DNA of 64,000 bases from Streptomyces bikiniensis (GTDB lineage Bacteria > Actinomycetota > Actinomycetes > Streptomycetales > Streptomycetaceae): the NCBI GenBank assembly GCA_000716465.1, contig JNWL01000016.1, forward strand, positions 46,273-110,272, given 5' to 3'. This document shows, piece by piece, positions 16,743 to 24,651 of this stretch. The notes under the pieces are model-generated. The model saw nothing but the letters and a program-made list of their open reading frames with translations. It searched no databases and was not told where the DNA came from. Numbering within the stretch: the first letter of the stretch is position 1; every line of letters begins with the position of its first letter. The translations under genes and the position numbers were made by a program.

Positions 16743-17009
16743 ATGCTCCGCTACACGGTGCTGCGGCTCGGGATCTTCGCCGGGTGCTTCCTCGCCCTGT
16801 GGGGCCTCGTCTACGTCGGCGCGCTGCCGCGCGGCCTCGGCGACTCCAACCTGCTCTGGGTCCTCGTCCTCTCCGTCGTCGTCTCCGCCCCGCTCAGCTT
16901 CGTCCTCCTGCGCGGGCAGCGCGACGAGATGAGCGCCGAGATCGCGGAGAAGGTCGACCGCGCGAAGGGGCGCCTCGCGGAGAACCGGTCCCGCGAGGAC
17001 GCGTCGTAG
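16743..17009 (+). CDS. DUF4229 small membrane protein
   Basis: An 88-residue protein with two TM helices (YTVLRLGIFAGCFLALWGLV and LLWVLVLSVVVSAPLSFVLL). A short cytoplasmic tail reads RGQRDEMSAEIAEKVDRAKGRL, a pattern that identifies the actinobacterial DUF4229 family. The start is the ATG at 16743 with GGAAGAG upstream; the long in-frame extension to the left overlaps other genes and is not coding. The function is unknown. Confidence 0.85.
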   Translation: MLRYTVLRLGIFAGCFLALWGLVYVGALPRGLGDSNLLWVLVLSVVVSAPLSFVLLRGQRDEMSAEIAEKVDRAKGRLAENRSREDAS

Positions 17010-17154
17010 GGCCTCGCCCTCCGGCCGTGGAGACCGCGTAAGGATTCCGTAAGTTTCATCACACATCTACCCCCGGGTAGGAGCTTCCAAGGCTCCGGCC
17101 TGGGGGTTTCTGCGTTTCGGAGGCGGAGGGGCGTCTCCGTACCCCAAAGAAGAG

Positions 17155-17186
17155 CTTTGAGGTTCTCAAAGTTCAAGTGTTAACGT
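17155..17186 (+). promoter_or_regulatory. Promoter with overlapping perfect dyad before leader peptide
   Basis: TTGAGG (17157-17162) and TAACGT (17181-17186) are 18 bp apart, and the leader ATG begins 7 nt after the -10 box. The -35 box is embedded in a perfect inverted repeat CTTTGAG-GTT-CTCAAAG (17155-17171), which would let a repressor block polymerase. Confidence 0.65.
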
Positions 17187-17193
17187 GTTCGAC

Positions 17194-17343
17194 ATGAAGA
17201 CCGCAGCGCGCACCTCCGACGCCATGGGCCCTCCGCTCGTGGCGCGCCTGCACGTCGACCTGTGCCTCCCCCAAGCGCTTCGCTGCGCTCGTGCAGGGGG
17301 GACCCCCAGCATGTCCGCGGCGTGTTGCCGCCGCGAGCTCTGA
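17194..17343 (+). CDS. Cysteine-containing leader peptide (attenuator type)
   Basis: A 49-codon leaderless ORF 97 nt before the symporter gene. It carries RLHVDLC, a signature of the many streptomycete leader peptides found before sulfur-metabolism and transporter genes, and ends AACCRREL, giving adjacent Cys codons near the stop. Translation stalling at Cys codons when cysteinyl-tRNA is short is the established mechanism for similar actinobacterial poly-Cys uORFs, so this is probably a cysteine-responsive attenuator. Codons 25-39 correspond to an in-frame 45-bp repeat insertion (separate entry). An ATG at 17224 is an alternative start. Confidence 0.65.
   Translation: MKTAARTSDAMGPPLVARLHVDLCLPQALRCARAGGTPSMSAACCRREL
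17266..17310 (+). repeat. 45-bp CCCCC...GGGGG repeat inserted in the leader ORF
   Basis: The segment starts CTCCCCCAAGCGC and ends GCAGGGGGGACCCCCAGC, with an internal AGCGC/GCGCT hairpin. It closely resembles a short hairpin repeat that I remember as widespread in Streptomyces genomes. It is exactly 15 codons long and keeps the leader frame open, splitting HVDLC from MSAACCRREL. Confidence 0.6.
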
Positions 17344-17440
17344 CCTTCCCGGCATTCATGCGGCGGCCCGCGCCCGAGCGCGTTTCCGTGGCCGCACCCC
17401 CGTCCTCGTATTCCCCCGATACGCCCTGTGGAGTGTGTCT

Positions 17441-18796
17441 GTGTCCACGTCCGTTTCCGAGGCCTCCGGAGCCTCCGAGGCCCCCGGGTCCAAGCCCTCG
17501 TCCCGGATACCCAAGGTCCCCTTCTGGGCCCAGATCATCGTCGGTCTGGTCCTCGGCGCCCTGCTCGGCTGGATCGCCCGCAGCCAGGACGTCTCCTGGC
17601 TGAAGGAGACCCTCGGCCAGGTCGGCGACATCTTCGTCCAGCTGCTCAAGCTGGCCGTCGCCCCGCTCGTCTTCTTCGCGATCCTGGTGTCGATCACCAA
17701 CCTGCGGAAGGTGAACAACGCCGCCCGGCTCGCCTCCCGCACCCTGCTCTGGTTCATGATCACCTCCCTGATCGCGGTCGGCATCGGCCTCGCGATCGGC
17801 CTGATCACCAACCCGGGCTCCGGCACCGGCCTCACCCCGCAGGACGGCAAGCTGCCGAAGCGCGAGGGCTCCTGGATCGACTTCCTCACCGGCATCGTCC
17901 CGACGGACGTCATCACGCCGTTCACCGAGCTGAACGTCCTCCAGATCGTCTTCATGGCCGCCGTCGCCGGCATCGCCGCCCTGAAGCTCGGCGACCGCGC
18001 CAAGCCGATCCTCGCCCTCTCCGAGTCGGTCCTCGAACTGCTCCAGAAGGCCCTGTGGTGGGTCATCCGCCTCGCCCCGATCGGCACCGTCGGCCTCATC
18101 GGCTTCGCCATCGCGGACTACGGCTGGGACCTGATCGGCAAGTACGCCACCTTCACCGCCGACGTGTACGTCGGCTGCGCGATCGTCCTCTTCGGCGTCT
18201 ACCCGCTGCTGCTCGCCACGGTGGCCAAGGTCAGCCCGCTCCAGTTCTTCAAGGGCGCCTGGCCGGCCATCCAGCTGGCCTTCGTCTCCCGCTCCTCGGT
18301 CGGCACCATGCCGCTCACCCAGAAGGTCACCGAGCGCCTCGGCGTCCCGAAGGAGTACGCCTCCTTCGCCGTCCCGTTCGGCGCCACCACCAAGATGGAC
18401 GGCTGCGCCGCGATCTACCCGGCGCTCGCCGCGATCTTCATCGCGCAGATCTTCGACGTGCAGCTCGGCATCCAGGACTACCTCCTGATCGCCTTCGTCT
18501 CGGTGGTCGGCTCGGCGGCCACGGCCGGCCTGACCGGCGCGACCGTGATGCTGACCCTGACGCTCTCCACCCTGGACCTGCCGCTCGCGGGCGTCGGCCT
18601 GCTCATGGCGATCGACCCGATCATCGACATGATGCGCACCGCCACGAACGTCGCGGGCCAGGCGCTGGTCCCGGTGATCGTCGCCGCCCGCGAGAAGATC
18701 CTCGACCACACCGCGTACGAGAACGCCTCGTCGTCCCCGATCGACGACCCGACCGAGGCGCGCACGGAGGACGAGAAGGTCCTGGTCGCGGCCTGA
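17441..18796 (+). CDS. Dicarboxylate/amino-acid:cation symporter (DAACS), possible cystine importer
   Basis: A 451-residue membrane transporter with about eight TM helices. The family motifs are SRSSVGTMPLTQKV (HP1 serine-rich loop) and GATTKMDGCAAIYP (TM7 NMDGT-type motif, here KMDGC). ITNLRKVNNAARLASRT near the start is also typical. DAACS members import glutamate, aspartate, C4-dicarboxylates or cystine (TcyP/TcyJ branch). GTG 17441 was chosen because GGAG lies 7 nt upstream; the long N-terminal extension overlaps the leader peptide. The Cys-rich leader upstream favours a cystine or sulfur-related substrate, which is inference from context. Confidence 0.85.
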   Translation: MSTSVSEASGASEAPGSKPSSRIPKVPFWAQIIVGLVLGALLGWIARSQDVSWLKETLGQVGDIFVQLLKLAVAPLVFFAILVSITNLRKVNNAARLASRTLLWFMITSLIAVGIGLAIGLITNPGSGTGLTPQDGKLPKREGSWIDFLTGIVPTDVITPFTELNVLQIVFMAAVAGIAALKLGDRAKPILALSESVLELLQKALWWVIRLAPIGTVGLIGFAIADYGWDLIGKYATFTADVYVGCAIVLFGVYPLLLATVAKVSPLQFFKGAWPAIQLAFVSRSSVGTMPLTQKVTERLGVPKEYASFAVPFGATTKMDGCAAIYPALAAIFIAQIFDVQLGIQDYLLIAFVSVVGSAATAGLTGATVMLTLTLSTLDLPLAGVGLLMAIDPIIDMMRTATNVAGQALVPVIVAAREKILDHTAYENASSSPIDDPTEARTEDEKVLVAA

Positions 18797-18818
18797 CCGA
18801 CGCGCTCCCGCCGTTCCG

Positions 18819-18848
18819 GTGCCCCCGTCCCCTGCCGGGCGGGGGCAC
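18819..18848 (+). terminator. Terminator after the symporter gene
   Basis: GTGCCCCCG (18819-18827) pairs with CGGGGGCAC (18840-18848), with three further pairs after one mismatch. It lies 23 bases after the symporter stop. Confidence 0.7.
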
Positions 18849-18908
18849 TAGGCTGCTCCGGGGCACGCGGTGGATCTTGAAAGCAGCGGGAAGCAGGGAG
18901 TGGGCGCC

Positions 18909-19553
18909 ATGGCCGACGGTGCGAAGGCGCGGCGGCTGCCGCGTGCCGTGCGGGAGCGGCAGATGCTGGACGCGGCCGTCCGGAGCTTCGCGCGGCGCGG
19001 CTACCAGACGGCCTCCATGGACGAGATCGCCGAGCTCGCGGGGGTCTCCAAGCCGCTGGTGTACCTCTACCTGAACTCCAAGGAGGAGCTGTTCACCGCC
19101 TGCATCCGGCGGGAGGCCGAGGCGCTGCTCGCCGCCGTGGCCGCCGGGGTCGAGGGCGGGGAGCTGCCGCCCGACGAGCGGCTGTGGGCGGGACTGCTCG
19201 CCTTCTTCACGTACGCCGCCGAGCACCCCGACTCCTGGGTGGTGCTGAGTCGGCAGGCCCGGACGCAGGGGGAGCCGTTCGCGACCGAGGCGTCCCGCAT
19301 GCGGGAGGAGATCGCGGTCTACGTGGCGGGGCTCATCGGCGAGGCGGCGCGCGGGGCGCACGGGGCCGCGACGATCACGGAGCGGGACGTGACCGCGCTC
19401 GCGCAGGCCCTGGTCGGCTCGGCGGAGTCCCTGGCGACCTGGGCGAACGAGGCGCCGGGGGTGACGGCGAAGGAGGCGGCCGCGACGCTGATGAACTTCG
19501 CCTGGGCGGGCCTCGGGAACCTCATGAAAAGCGAGCGCTGGTCTCCCCGCTGA
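18909..19553 (+). CDS. TetR-family regulator
   Basis: A 214-residue regulator with the TetR DNA-binding domain at residues about 10-60: RERQMLDAAVRSFARRGYQTASMDEIAELAGVSKP and YLYLNSKEELFTA. A C-terminal ligand domain ending MNFAWAGLGNLMKSERW follows. The ATG at 18909 has GGGAG about 9 nt upstream, and TAGGCT at 18848-18853 could be its -10 box. The dyad CCTTAC-N6-GTAAGG lies immediately after its stop and before the acyl-CoA ligase gene. This suggests it represses the ligase, fitting TetR control of fatty-acid activation; the link is inferred. Confidence 0.9.
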   Translation: MADGAKARRLPRAVRERQMLDAAVRSFARRGYQTASMDEIAELAGVSKPLVYLYLNSKEELFTACIRREAEALLAAVAAGVEGGELPPDERLWAGLLAFFTYAAEHPDSWVVLSRQARTQGEPFATEASRMREEIAVYVAGLIGEAARGAHGAATITERDVTALAQALVGSAESLATWANEAPGVTAKEAAATLMNFAWAGLGNLMKSERWSPR

Positions 19554-19554
19554 G

Positions 19555-19572
19555 CCTTACCGCGCAGTAAGG
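19555..19572. promoter_or_regulatory. Candidate TetR operator CCTTAC-N6-GTAAGG
   Basis: Perfect 6-bp arms (19555-19560 and 19567-19572) around CGCGCA lie directly after the tetR stop. The overlapping AT-rich TTACTGACTGGTTAAAT (19573-19589) is a plausible promoter region for the ligase. The half-site spacing fits a TetR dimer. Confidence 0.55.
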
Positions 19573-19633
19573 TTACTGACTGGTTAAATCGTCGCGGGCC
19601 ACAACGCGCCCGTACGGCAGTCGAGTTCGACCC

Positions 19634-19723
19634 CGCACGCCCCGCACGCCCCGCACGCCCTGCACGCCCTGCACGCCCTGCACGCCCTGCACGCCCCGCA
19701 CGCCCTGCACGCCCTGCACGCCC
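19634..19723. repeat. Ten tandem 9-bp repeats YGCACGCCC
   Basis: Ten uninterrupted copies of YGCACGCCC run from 19634 to 19723 and continue degenerately to about 19790. They fill the leader between the proposed TetR operator and the acyl-CoA ligase start. The phase encodes Gly-Arg-Ala-like or His-Ala-Arg-like low complexity in other frames, but no ribosome site supports a protein. Confidence 0.9.
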
Positions 19724-19817
19724 CGCTGTCCTCGTGCACCCCGCACGCCCTCGTACACCCCGCAGACCTCGTATGCCCCGCACGTCTCAGTTCGTCGCGA
19801 AGACCGAGGAGCCGCAC

Positions 19818-21698
19818 GTGTCCGTCGCCACCGCCGCAGCCGGGACCGAGCCGGTCGAACCGCACAAGCTCCTGGTCGACGGGCGGGTGCGGGAGGTCTC
19901 CGTCCCCGCCCTCGCCCCCCGGATCGCCCGCGGCTCCCTCGCCGACCTGCCGTACGACAACGCCCGCCAGGACCCCGACGTCCCCCTCTTCTCCCGCAAG
20001 GGACCGGACGGCGCGTGGTACGACGTCCCGGCCGGCGTCTTCGCCGCCGAGGTGCACGCCGTCGCCAAGGGCCTCGTCGCCCACGGCCTCCGGCCCGGCG
20101 ACCGGCTCGCCCTCATGGCCCGCACCACCTACGAGTGGACCCTGCTCGACTTCGCGGCCTGGGCCGCCGGACTCGTCACCGTCCCGGTCCACCCCACCTC
20201 CTCCGCCTTCCAGACCCGCTGGATCCTCCAGGACTCCGGCGCCGCCGCCTGCGTCGTCGAGGACCCCGAGCAGGCCCGGCTCGTCGCCGCCGAACGGCGC
20301 CGGCTCCCCGGCCTGGCCCACCTCTGGGCGATCGACACCGGCGCCGTCGAACTGCTCCGGCGGGCGGGGGAGCGGGTCTCCGACGAGACCGTCACCGCCC
20401 GCCGGGGACTGCTCACCCCGGAGACCCTCGCCACCCTCGTCTACACCTCCGGCACCACCGGCCGCCCCAAGGGCTGCGCCCTCACCCACGCCAACTTCTT
20501 CGCCGAGGTCGACAACGCCGTCCGGCTCCTCCACCCCGTCTTCGTCCCGGAGAGCAAGGAGCCCCCCGCCACCCTCCTCTTCCTGCCGCTCTCCCACGTC
20601 TTCGGCCGGATGGTCTCGGTCGGCTGCGTGCGCGCCCGGGTACGGGTCGGACACGCGCCCTCCGTCGAGGGCGACGGACTCCTCGCCGACCTGGCCGCCT
20701 TCCGGCCGACCTTCCTCCTGGCCATCCCGTACGTCCTGGAGAAGGTCTTCAACACCGCCCGCGCCACCGCCGAACGCGGCGGGAGGGCCGCCGCCTTCGA
20801 CCGGGCCGCCCGGGTGGCCCGCCGCTACGGCCGGGAGGGCTCGCCCTCGCTGCCGCTGCGCGCCGCCCGCGCGCTCTACGACCCGCTGGTCTACCGGCGG
20901 ATACGGAACGCGCTCGGCGGACGCGTGAAGTACGTGATCTGCGGCGGCTCCCCGCTCGGCGCCCGGCTCGCGGAGTTCTTCGCGGGCGCGGGCGTCGAGG
21001 TCTTCGAGGGGTACGGCCTGACGGAGACCACGGCCGCCTCCACGGTCACCCCGCCGCGCCGGCCGCGCACCGGGACCGTCGGCTGGCCGCTGCCGGGCAC
21101 CGCCGTCCGGATCGCCGACGACGGCGAGGTCTGGCTCAGGGGCGGCCACGTCTTCGCCGGGTACTGGGACGCGCAGCGCGGGGCGGCCGTGCCGTACACC
21201 GACGAGGGCTGGTTCCCCACCGGCGACCTGGGCTCCCTCGACGCCGACGGCTACCTGCGGATCACCGGCCGCAAGAAGGACCTCATCGTCACCTCGGCCG
21301 GCAAGAACGTGGCCCCCGCCCCGCTGGAGGACTGGCTGCGGGCGCACCCGCTGGTCGCCCAGTGCATGGTGCTCGGCGACGACCGCCCGTACGTCACGGC
21401 CCTGATCACCCTGGACCACGAGGGCCTGTCGCACTGGCGGCGGATGCGGGGCAAGGAGCACCTGGCGCTCTGGGAGCTGACCCGCGACGGGGAACTGCTC
21501 GCCGCCCTCCAGCGGGGCGTGGACGACGCCAACCGGCTCGTCTCCCGCGCCGAGTCCATCCGTGCCTTCCGCGTCCTGACCACCGACTTCTCGGAGGCCT
21601 CGGGCCACCTCACCCCGTCCCTGAAGCTCCGAAGGGGCGCGGTGCTCCGGGACTTCGCGCGGGAGGTCGAGGAGATGTATCCGTCGGGGAGCGAGTAG
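19818..21698 (+). CDS. Long-chain fatty-acid-CoA ligase (AMP-forming)
   Basis: A 626-residue ANL-superfamily ligase that activates fatty acids to acyl-CoA through acyl-AMP. The core motifs in order are [18 protein letters not shown] (P-loop, about 210), [21 protein letters not shown] (A5, about 400), [21 protein letters not shown] (A7-A8) and [13 protein letters not shown] with the catalytic lysine region. The GTG at 19818 has GAGGAG six bases ahead, so the upstream in-frame ATGs inside the repeat region were rejected. It probably belongs with the TetR gene as a fatty-acid-degradation or lipid-remodelling unit. Confidence 0.9.
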   Translation: MSVATAAAGTEPVEPHKLLVDGRVREVSVPALAPRIARGSLADLPYDNARQDPDVPLFSRKGPDGAWYDVPAGVFAAEVHAVAKGLVAHGLRPGDRLALMARTTYEWTLLDFAAWAAGLVTVPVHPTSSAFQTRWILQDSGAAACVVEDPEQARLVAAERRRLPGLAHLWAIDTGAVELLRRAGERVSDETVTARRGLLTPETLATLVYTSGTTGRPKGCALTHANFFAEVDNAVRLLHPVFVPESKEPPATLLFLPLSHVFGRMVSVGCVRARVRVGHAPSVEGDGLLADLAAFRPTFLLAIPYVLEKVFNTARATAERGGRAAAFDRAARVARRYGREGSPSLPLRAARALYDPLVYRRIRNALGGRVKYVICGGSPLGARLAEFFAGAGVEVFEGYGLTETTAASTVTPPRRPRTGTVGWPLPGTAVRIADDGEVWLRGGHVFAGYWDAQRGAAVPYTDEGWFPTGDLGSLDADGYLRITGRKKDLIVTSAGKNVAPAPLEDWLRAHPLVAQCMVLGDDRPYVTALITLDHEGLSHWRRMRGKEHLALWELTRDGELLAALQRGVDDANRLVSRAESIRAFRVLTTDFSEASGHLTPSLKLRRGAVLRDFAREVEEMYPSGSE

Positions 21699-21715
21699 CC
21701 GGCGGTGAACGGGCG

Positions 21716-22381
21716 CTACGGCCAGAGGAGTTCGCGGATCCAGCCGTCGGGCGACGACGGGGCGCGGCGGTAGCGGAGGCGGACGTGGCGGCGGCGCTCG
21801 TCGCCCTGGAAGAACTCGACCTCGTCCGGTTCGATCGTGTACGGGGTCCAGGTGGGGGCCGGGGCGTCCGGCTCCGCCTCCGCCCGGCGCCAGGCCGCCG
21901 CGCTCGCCTCCGCCAGGGTCTCCGGGGAGTCCAGGACCTCGCTCTGCCGGCCCACCAGGGCCGCCGCGAGGGCGCCGGTGGTGCGGGCGTGGAGGTCCTC
22001 GTACGCCTCCTCGGGGGTGCCGGTGGCGACGCGGCCCCTGACCCGGACCTGGCGGCCCTGGACCGGCCAGTAGAAGCCGAGCGCCGCCTCCGGGCGGGCG
22101 GCGAGCTGACGGCCCTTGGCGCTGGTGGAGTGCGAGGCGAAGTGCCAGCCGCGCGCGTCGGCGCCGTGCAGCATCACCACCCGCACGTCCGGACGGCCGT
22201 CCTCGTCCGCGGTGGCCAGGAAGGGGGTGTGCGGCTCGGACTGGCCGGCCGCGACGGCCGCCGTGAACCAGTCGTGGAAGAGGGCGAGCGGCTCGGGCGG
22301 GGCGCCGGCCGGGTCGAAGGCGGGCAGCGCGGTGTCCCAGACCCGCAGGGAGCGCAGGGCGCGGTCGAAGTCGGTCGTCAT
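21716..22381 (-). CDS. Pyridoxamine 5'-phosphate oxidase family protein (PdxH-like)
   Basis: A 221-residue FMN-binding split-barrel protein. RVVMLHGADARGWHFASHSTS (about 65-85) and SAKGRQLAARPEAALGFYWP match the PNPOx FMN-binding strands. VRVRGRV and the C-terminal RRHVRLRYRR followed by LWP resemble the PdxH C-terminal dimerisation part. It could oxidise pyridoxamine/pyridoxine phosphate or act as a PhzG-like oxidase. The final PdxH signature (RLxP) is altered to LLWP. It is probably leaderless, with TACCGT 6 nt before the ATG. It converges with the acyl-CoA ligase and is otherwise monocistronic. Confidence 0.82.
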   Translation of the reverse strand: MTTDFDRALRSLRVWDTALPAFDPAGAPPEPLALFHDWFTAAVAAGQSEPHTPFLATADEDGRPDVRVVMLHGADARGWHFASHSTSAKGRQLAARPEAALGFYWPVQGRQVRVRGRVATGTPEEAYEDLHARTTGALAAALVGRQSEVLDSPETLAEASAAAWRRAEAEPDAPAPTWTPYTIEPDEVEFFQGDERRRHVRLRYRRAPSSPDGWIRELLWP

Positions 22382-22465
22382 GGGGTCACGGTAGTCACGG
22401 GGGCGCGGTGGTCGCGGGGACGGGTCCTCTTCGCGTCCGTTCCGCCGTACGGCCCCGGAGACGGC

Positions 22466-22507
22466 GACGCCGGCGGCGGTCCGTGGGAGCGGACCGCCGC
22501 CGGCGTC
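22466..22507 (-). terminator. 17-bp stem terminator after the minus-strand TetR gene
   Basis: Perfect 17-bp arms (22466-22482 and 22491-22507) with an 8-nt loop GTGGGAGC form the strongest hairpin of this region. It lies 32 bases downstream of the TetR gene ending at 22539. Confidence 0.85.
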
Positions 22508-22538
22508 GGCGACAGGACGGGTGAAGGAGGGGGTGCGG

Positions 22539-23186
22539 CTATCTGGTCGGCTTCTTGCCGGTGATGCCCAGGTGCACCAACAGGGCCAGGTTCGGCTTCA
22601 GTTCGGCCTGCTTCACGCCCCAGGTCTGGAAGCCCTTCTGGTGCCCCGCGACCGCGGCCAGCATCGTCACCAGGGAGCCGGCCATCGCTGCGGGACTGAC
22701 GTCCTTGTCGACCTTGCCCTTGGCCTGGAGCTCCTTCACCGCGTCCGTCAGGGAGTTGGTGACCGAGTTCAGGATCTTCATGCGGATCTTGTAGAACCGC
22801 TTGTCGCCCTCGGCGGCGCCGAGGTCCACGACGCGGAGGATCGCGTCGTGCTTCCGCCAGAAGTCCAGGAAGCCGTCGACGAGTTCCTCGGAGGACTGCC
22901 AGCCGGCCCTGCCGACCCAGGAGCGGCCGGAGGCCAGGCCGGCGAGGCCCGCCCCCTCCTTCGCCATCTCCTCCGCGATCTCCAGAACCGCCCCCTCGAC
23001 GTCCGGGAAGTACTGATAGAACGTCGCGGGTGAAGTACCCGCCTTCCGGGCCACGTCGATGACCTTGACGTCCCGGTAGGGCGAGGAGCTGAGCATCTCA
23101 CCGAGGCAGTCGAGCAGCTTCTGCCGCGTCGCCTGACCGCGTCGACCGGCCACGCGGCCGTCGACGGTGCGTACTTGTCCTGTCAT
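22539..23186 (-). CDS. TetR-family regulator with C-terminal helical domain
   Basis: A 215-residue TetR protein. The HTH domain is at residues about 18-65 (RQKLLDCLGEMLSSSPYRDVKVIDVARKAGTS, PATFYQYFPDVEGAVLEI). The helical ligand domain contains FWRKHDAILRVVDL and LVTMLAAVAGHQKGF. It is probably leaderless: TAAGCT ends 6 nt before the ATG at 23186. No partner gene is adjacent on its own strand; the 417-bp gap upstream separates it from the divergent VOC gene. Target and ligand are unknown. Confidence 0.9.
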   Translation of the reverse strand: MTGQVRTVDGRVAGRRGQATRQKLLDCLGEMLSSSPYRDVKVIDVARKAGTSPATFYQYFPDVEGAVLEIAEEMAKEGAGLAGLASGRSWVGRAGWQSSEELVDGFLDFWRKHDAILRVVDLGAAEGDKRFYKIRMKILNSVTNSLTDAVKELQAKGKVDKDVSPAAMAGSLVTMLAAVAGHQKGFQTWGVKQAELKPNLALLVHLGITGKKPTR

Positions 23187-23603
23187 GCCGTCAGCTTACC
23201 GACGGGGCCTCGGGGCGCGATTCGGCCGACTGCAAATGGGGTGCACCCCTGGTGCGTCCGTGTTCTCCGAGGTGGGTGCGGGTGTGGGGTGGGGGAAGGG
23301 CGGGAGGGGAGGGGCGATATTGAGACAAAGTGGAGGGTGGTGGTGCTGTCGCCACCGGGGTCGGGGGCCGGGGTGCGGGGCCGGGGAGCGCCCGGGTGCG
23401 GGGCCGAGGTCGTCGGGGCGCGGGCCGAGGTCGTCGGGGTGCGGGGCCGAACGGGGGATCGCGCACCCGAATAGAGTTATGAACAGTCTGTGGACAACTT
23501 CGGTGGACAACCCAGGCACCGCAAGGGTCCCACCCCGCCGCACCGCCCCTCCGCCCGTCCGCCGGGTCGCGCGCGTCCGGTGCCGCCGCCCTAGCGTGAA
23601 GCC
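23187..23603. other. Intergenic region with G-runs and repeats
   Basis: No gene is supported in these 417 bases. A G-rich plus strand (about 23270-23320) has several runs of 3-5 G that could form quadruplexes. GCCGAGGTCGTCGGGG is repeated (about 23402 and 23429). Near 23490-23516 TGTGGACAAC and GGTGGACAAC form a direct repeat. TAGCGT (23592-23597) is the likely -10 of a leaderless VOC mRNA. Confidence 0.5.
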
Positions 23604-24494
23604 ATGGCCGTACGTACTGAGGGCACCCCGTGCTGGGTGGACGCGCAGCTCCCCGACCTGGAGGCGGGCAAGCGCTTCTACGGCGAGCTCTTCGGCTGGA
23701 CCTTCGACCCCGACCGCGACGAGGCCCTGCTGCGCGGGCGCCGGGTCGCCGGGCTCGTGCCCAAGCGGGACGGCCGCATGCCCACCACCTGGACCGTCTA
23801 CCTCGCCACCGAGAACGCCGGCACCCTCGCCGCCCGGATCGGAGCCGCCGGCGGCCGGATGGTCATGGACCCGTACCCCGTCGGCCCCTTCGGCGTCCTG
23901 GCGCTCGCCGCCGACCCCGGCGGCGCCGTCTTCGGCCTCCGCCAGGCGGGCGACGACGACGGCTTCGCGACGGTGAACGAGCCGGGCGCCTTCTGCTGGA
24001 TGGAGGTGTACACGCGCCGCCCCGACGCCGTCGACACCTTCTACGCCACCGTCTTCGGCTACCTCGGCCGCCAGGCCGACCCCGAGGAGGAGGGCGCGGG
24101 CCCCGGCCTCGACTACCGCGTCTGGTCGCCGCCCGGCTCCCGGCCCGGCGACGACAGCGCCTTCGGCGGCCGGGCCGTGATCACCGACGACTTCCCCGCC
24201 GAGATGCCCGGCCACGTCCTCGTCTACTTCTGCGTCGAGGACTGCGACGGGGCCTGCGACACCACCGTCCGGCTCGGCGGCCGGGTCGTCACCCCGGCCC
24301 GCGACACCCCGCACGGCCGCGTCGCCGTCCTCCGCGACAACCAGGGCGCCCTCTTCGCGGTGCTCGCGGAGCCGCAGGACGGACCCGGACCCGACCCGGA
24401 GACCGGAGCCGGAGCACCCGCCCGCACCGGGCCCCGTACGGAACCGCACCCCGAGCCCCGCACCAGCCCCGAATCGGGCGATACAGGACGATAG
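23604..24494 (+). CDS. VOC-family (glyoxalase-fold) protein, two modules
   Basis: A 296-residue protein with two tandem vicinal-oxygen-chelate modules: residues 1-115 ([38 protein letters not shown]) and about 125-255 ([40 protein letters not shown]). A Pro/Glu-rich tail follows. This is the layout of streptomycete proteins often called hydroxylase or glyoxalase-like, whose real chemistry is unknown. The classic metal ligands are only partly recognisable, so it may be a binding protein (antibiotic sequestration) rather than an enzyme. The leaderless start is supported by TAGCGT 6 nt upstream. Confidence 0.8.
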   Translation: MAVRTEGTPCWVDAQLPDLEAGKRFYGELFGWTFDPDRDEALLRGRRVAGLVPKRDGRMPTTWTVYLATENAGTLAARIGAAGGRMVMDPYPVGPFGVLALAADPGGAVFGLRQAGDDDGFATVNEPGAFCWMEVYTRRPDAVDTFYATVFGYLGRQADPEEEGAGPGLDYRVWSPPGSRPGDDSAFGGRAVITDDFPAEMPGHVLVYFCVEDCDGACDTTVRLGGRVVTPARDTPHGRVAVLRDNQGALFAVLAEPQDGPGPDPETGAGAPARTGPRTEPHPEPRTSPESGDTGR

Positions 24495-24651
24495 GCCCGC
24501 AGCCGTCCCGCCCGGTCCACCCCGGCCCCGCCCCTCCCCCTACCAGGCGACACCCCGATCCGCCCCCGGGTTCGCCACCGGGCCGCCGGACAGGAAGAAT
24601 CAGGGCCACGGGGCCGTACCCTCATGGCCCGTACGGGGAGGTGGCAGGCAA

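Noticed and set aside
19319..19783. A minus-strand protein of repeated GRAGRAG units
   Set aside because: It is only the 9-bp tandem repeat read as protein; there is no ribosome site and it overlaps the tetR gene.
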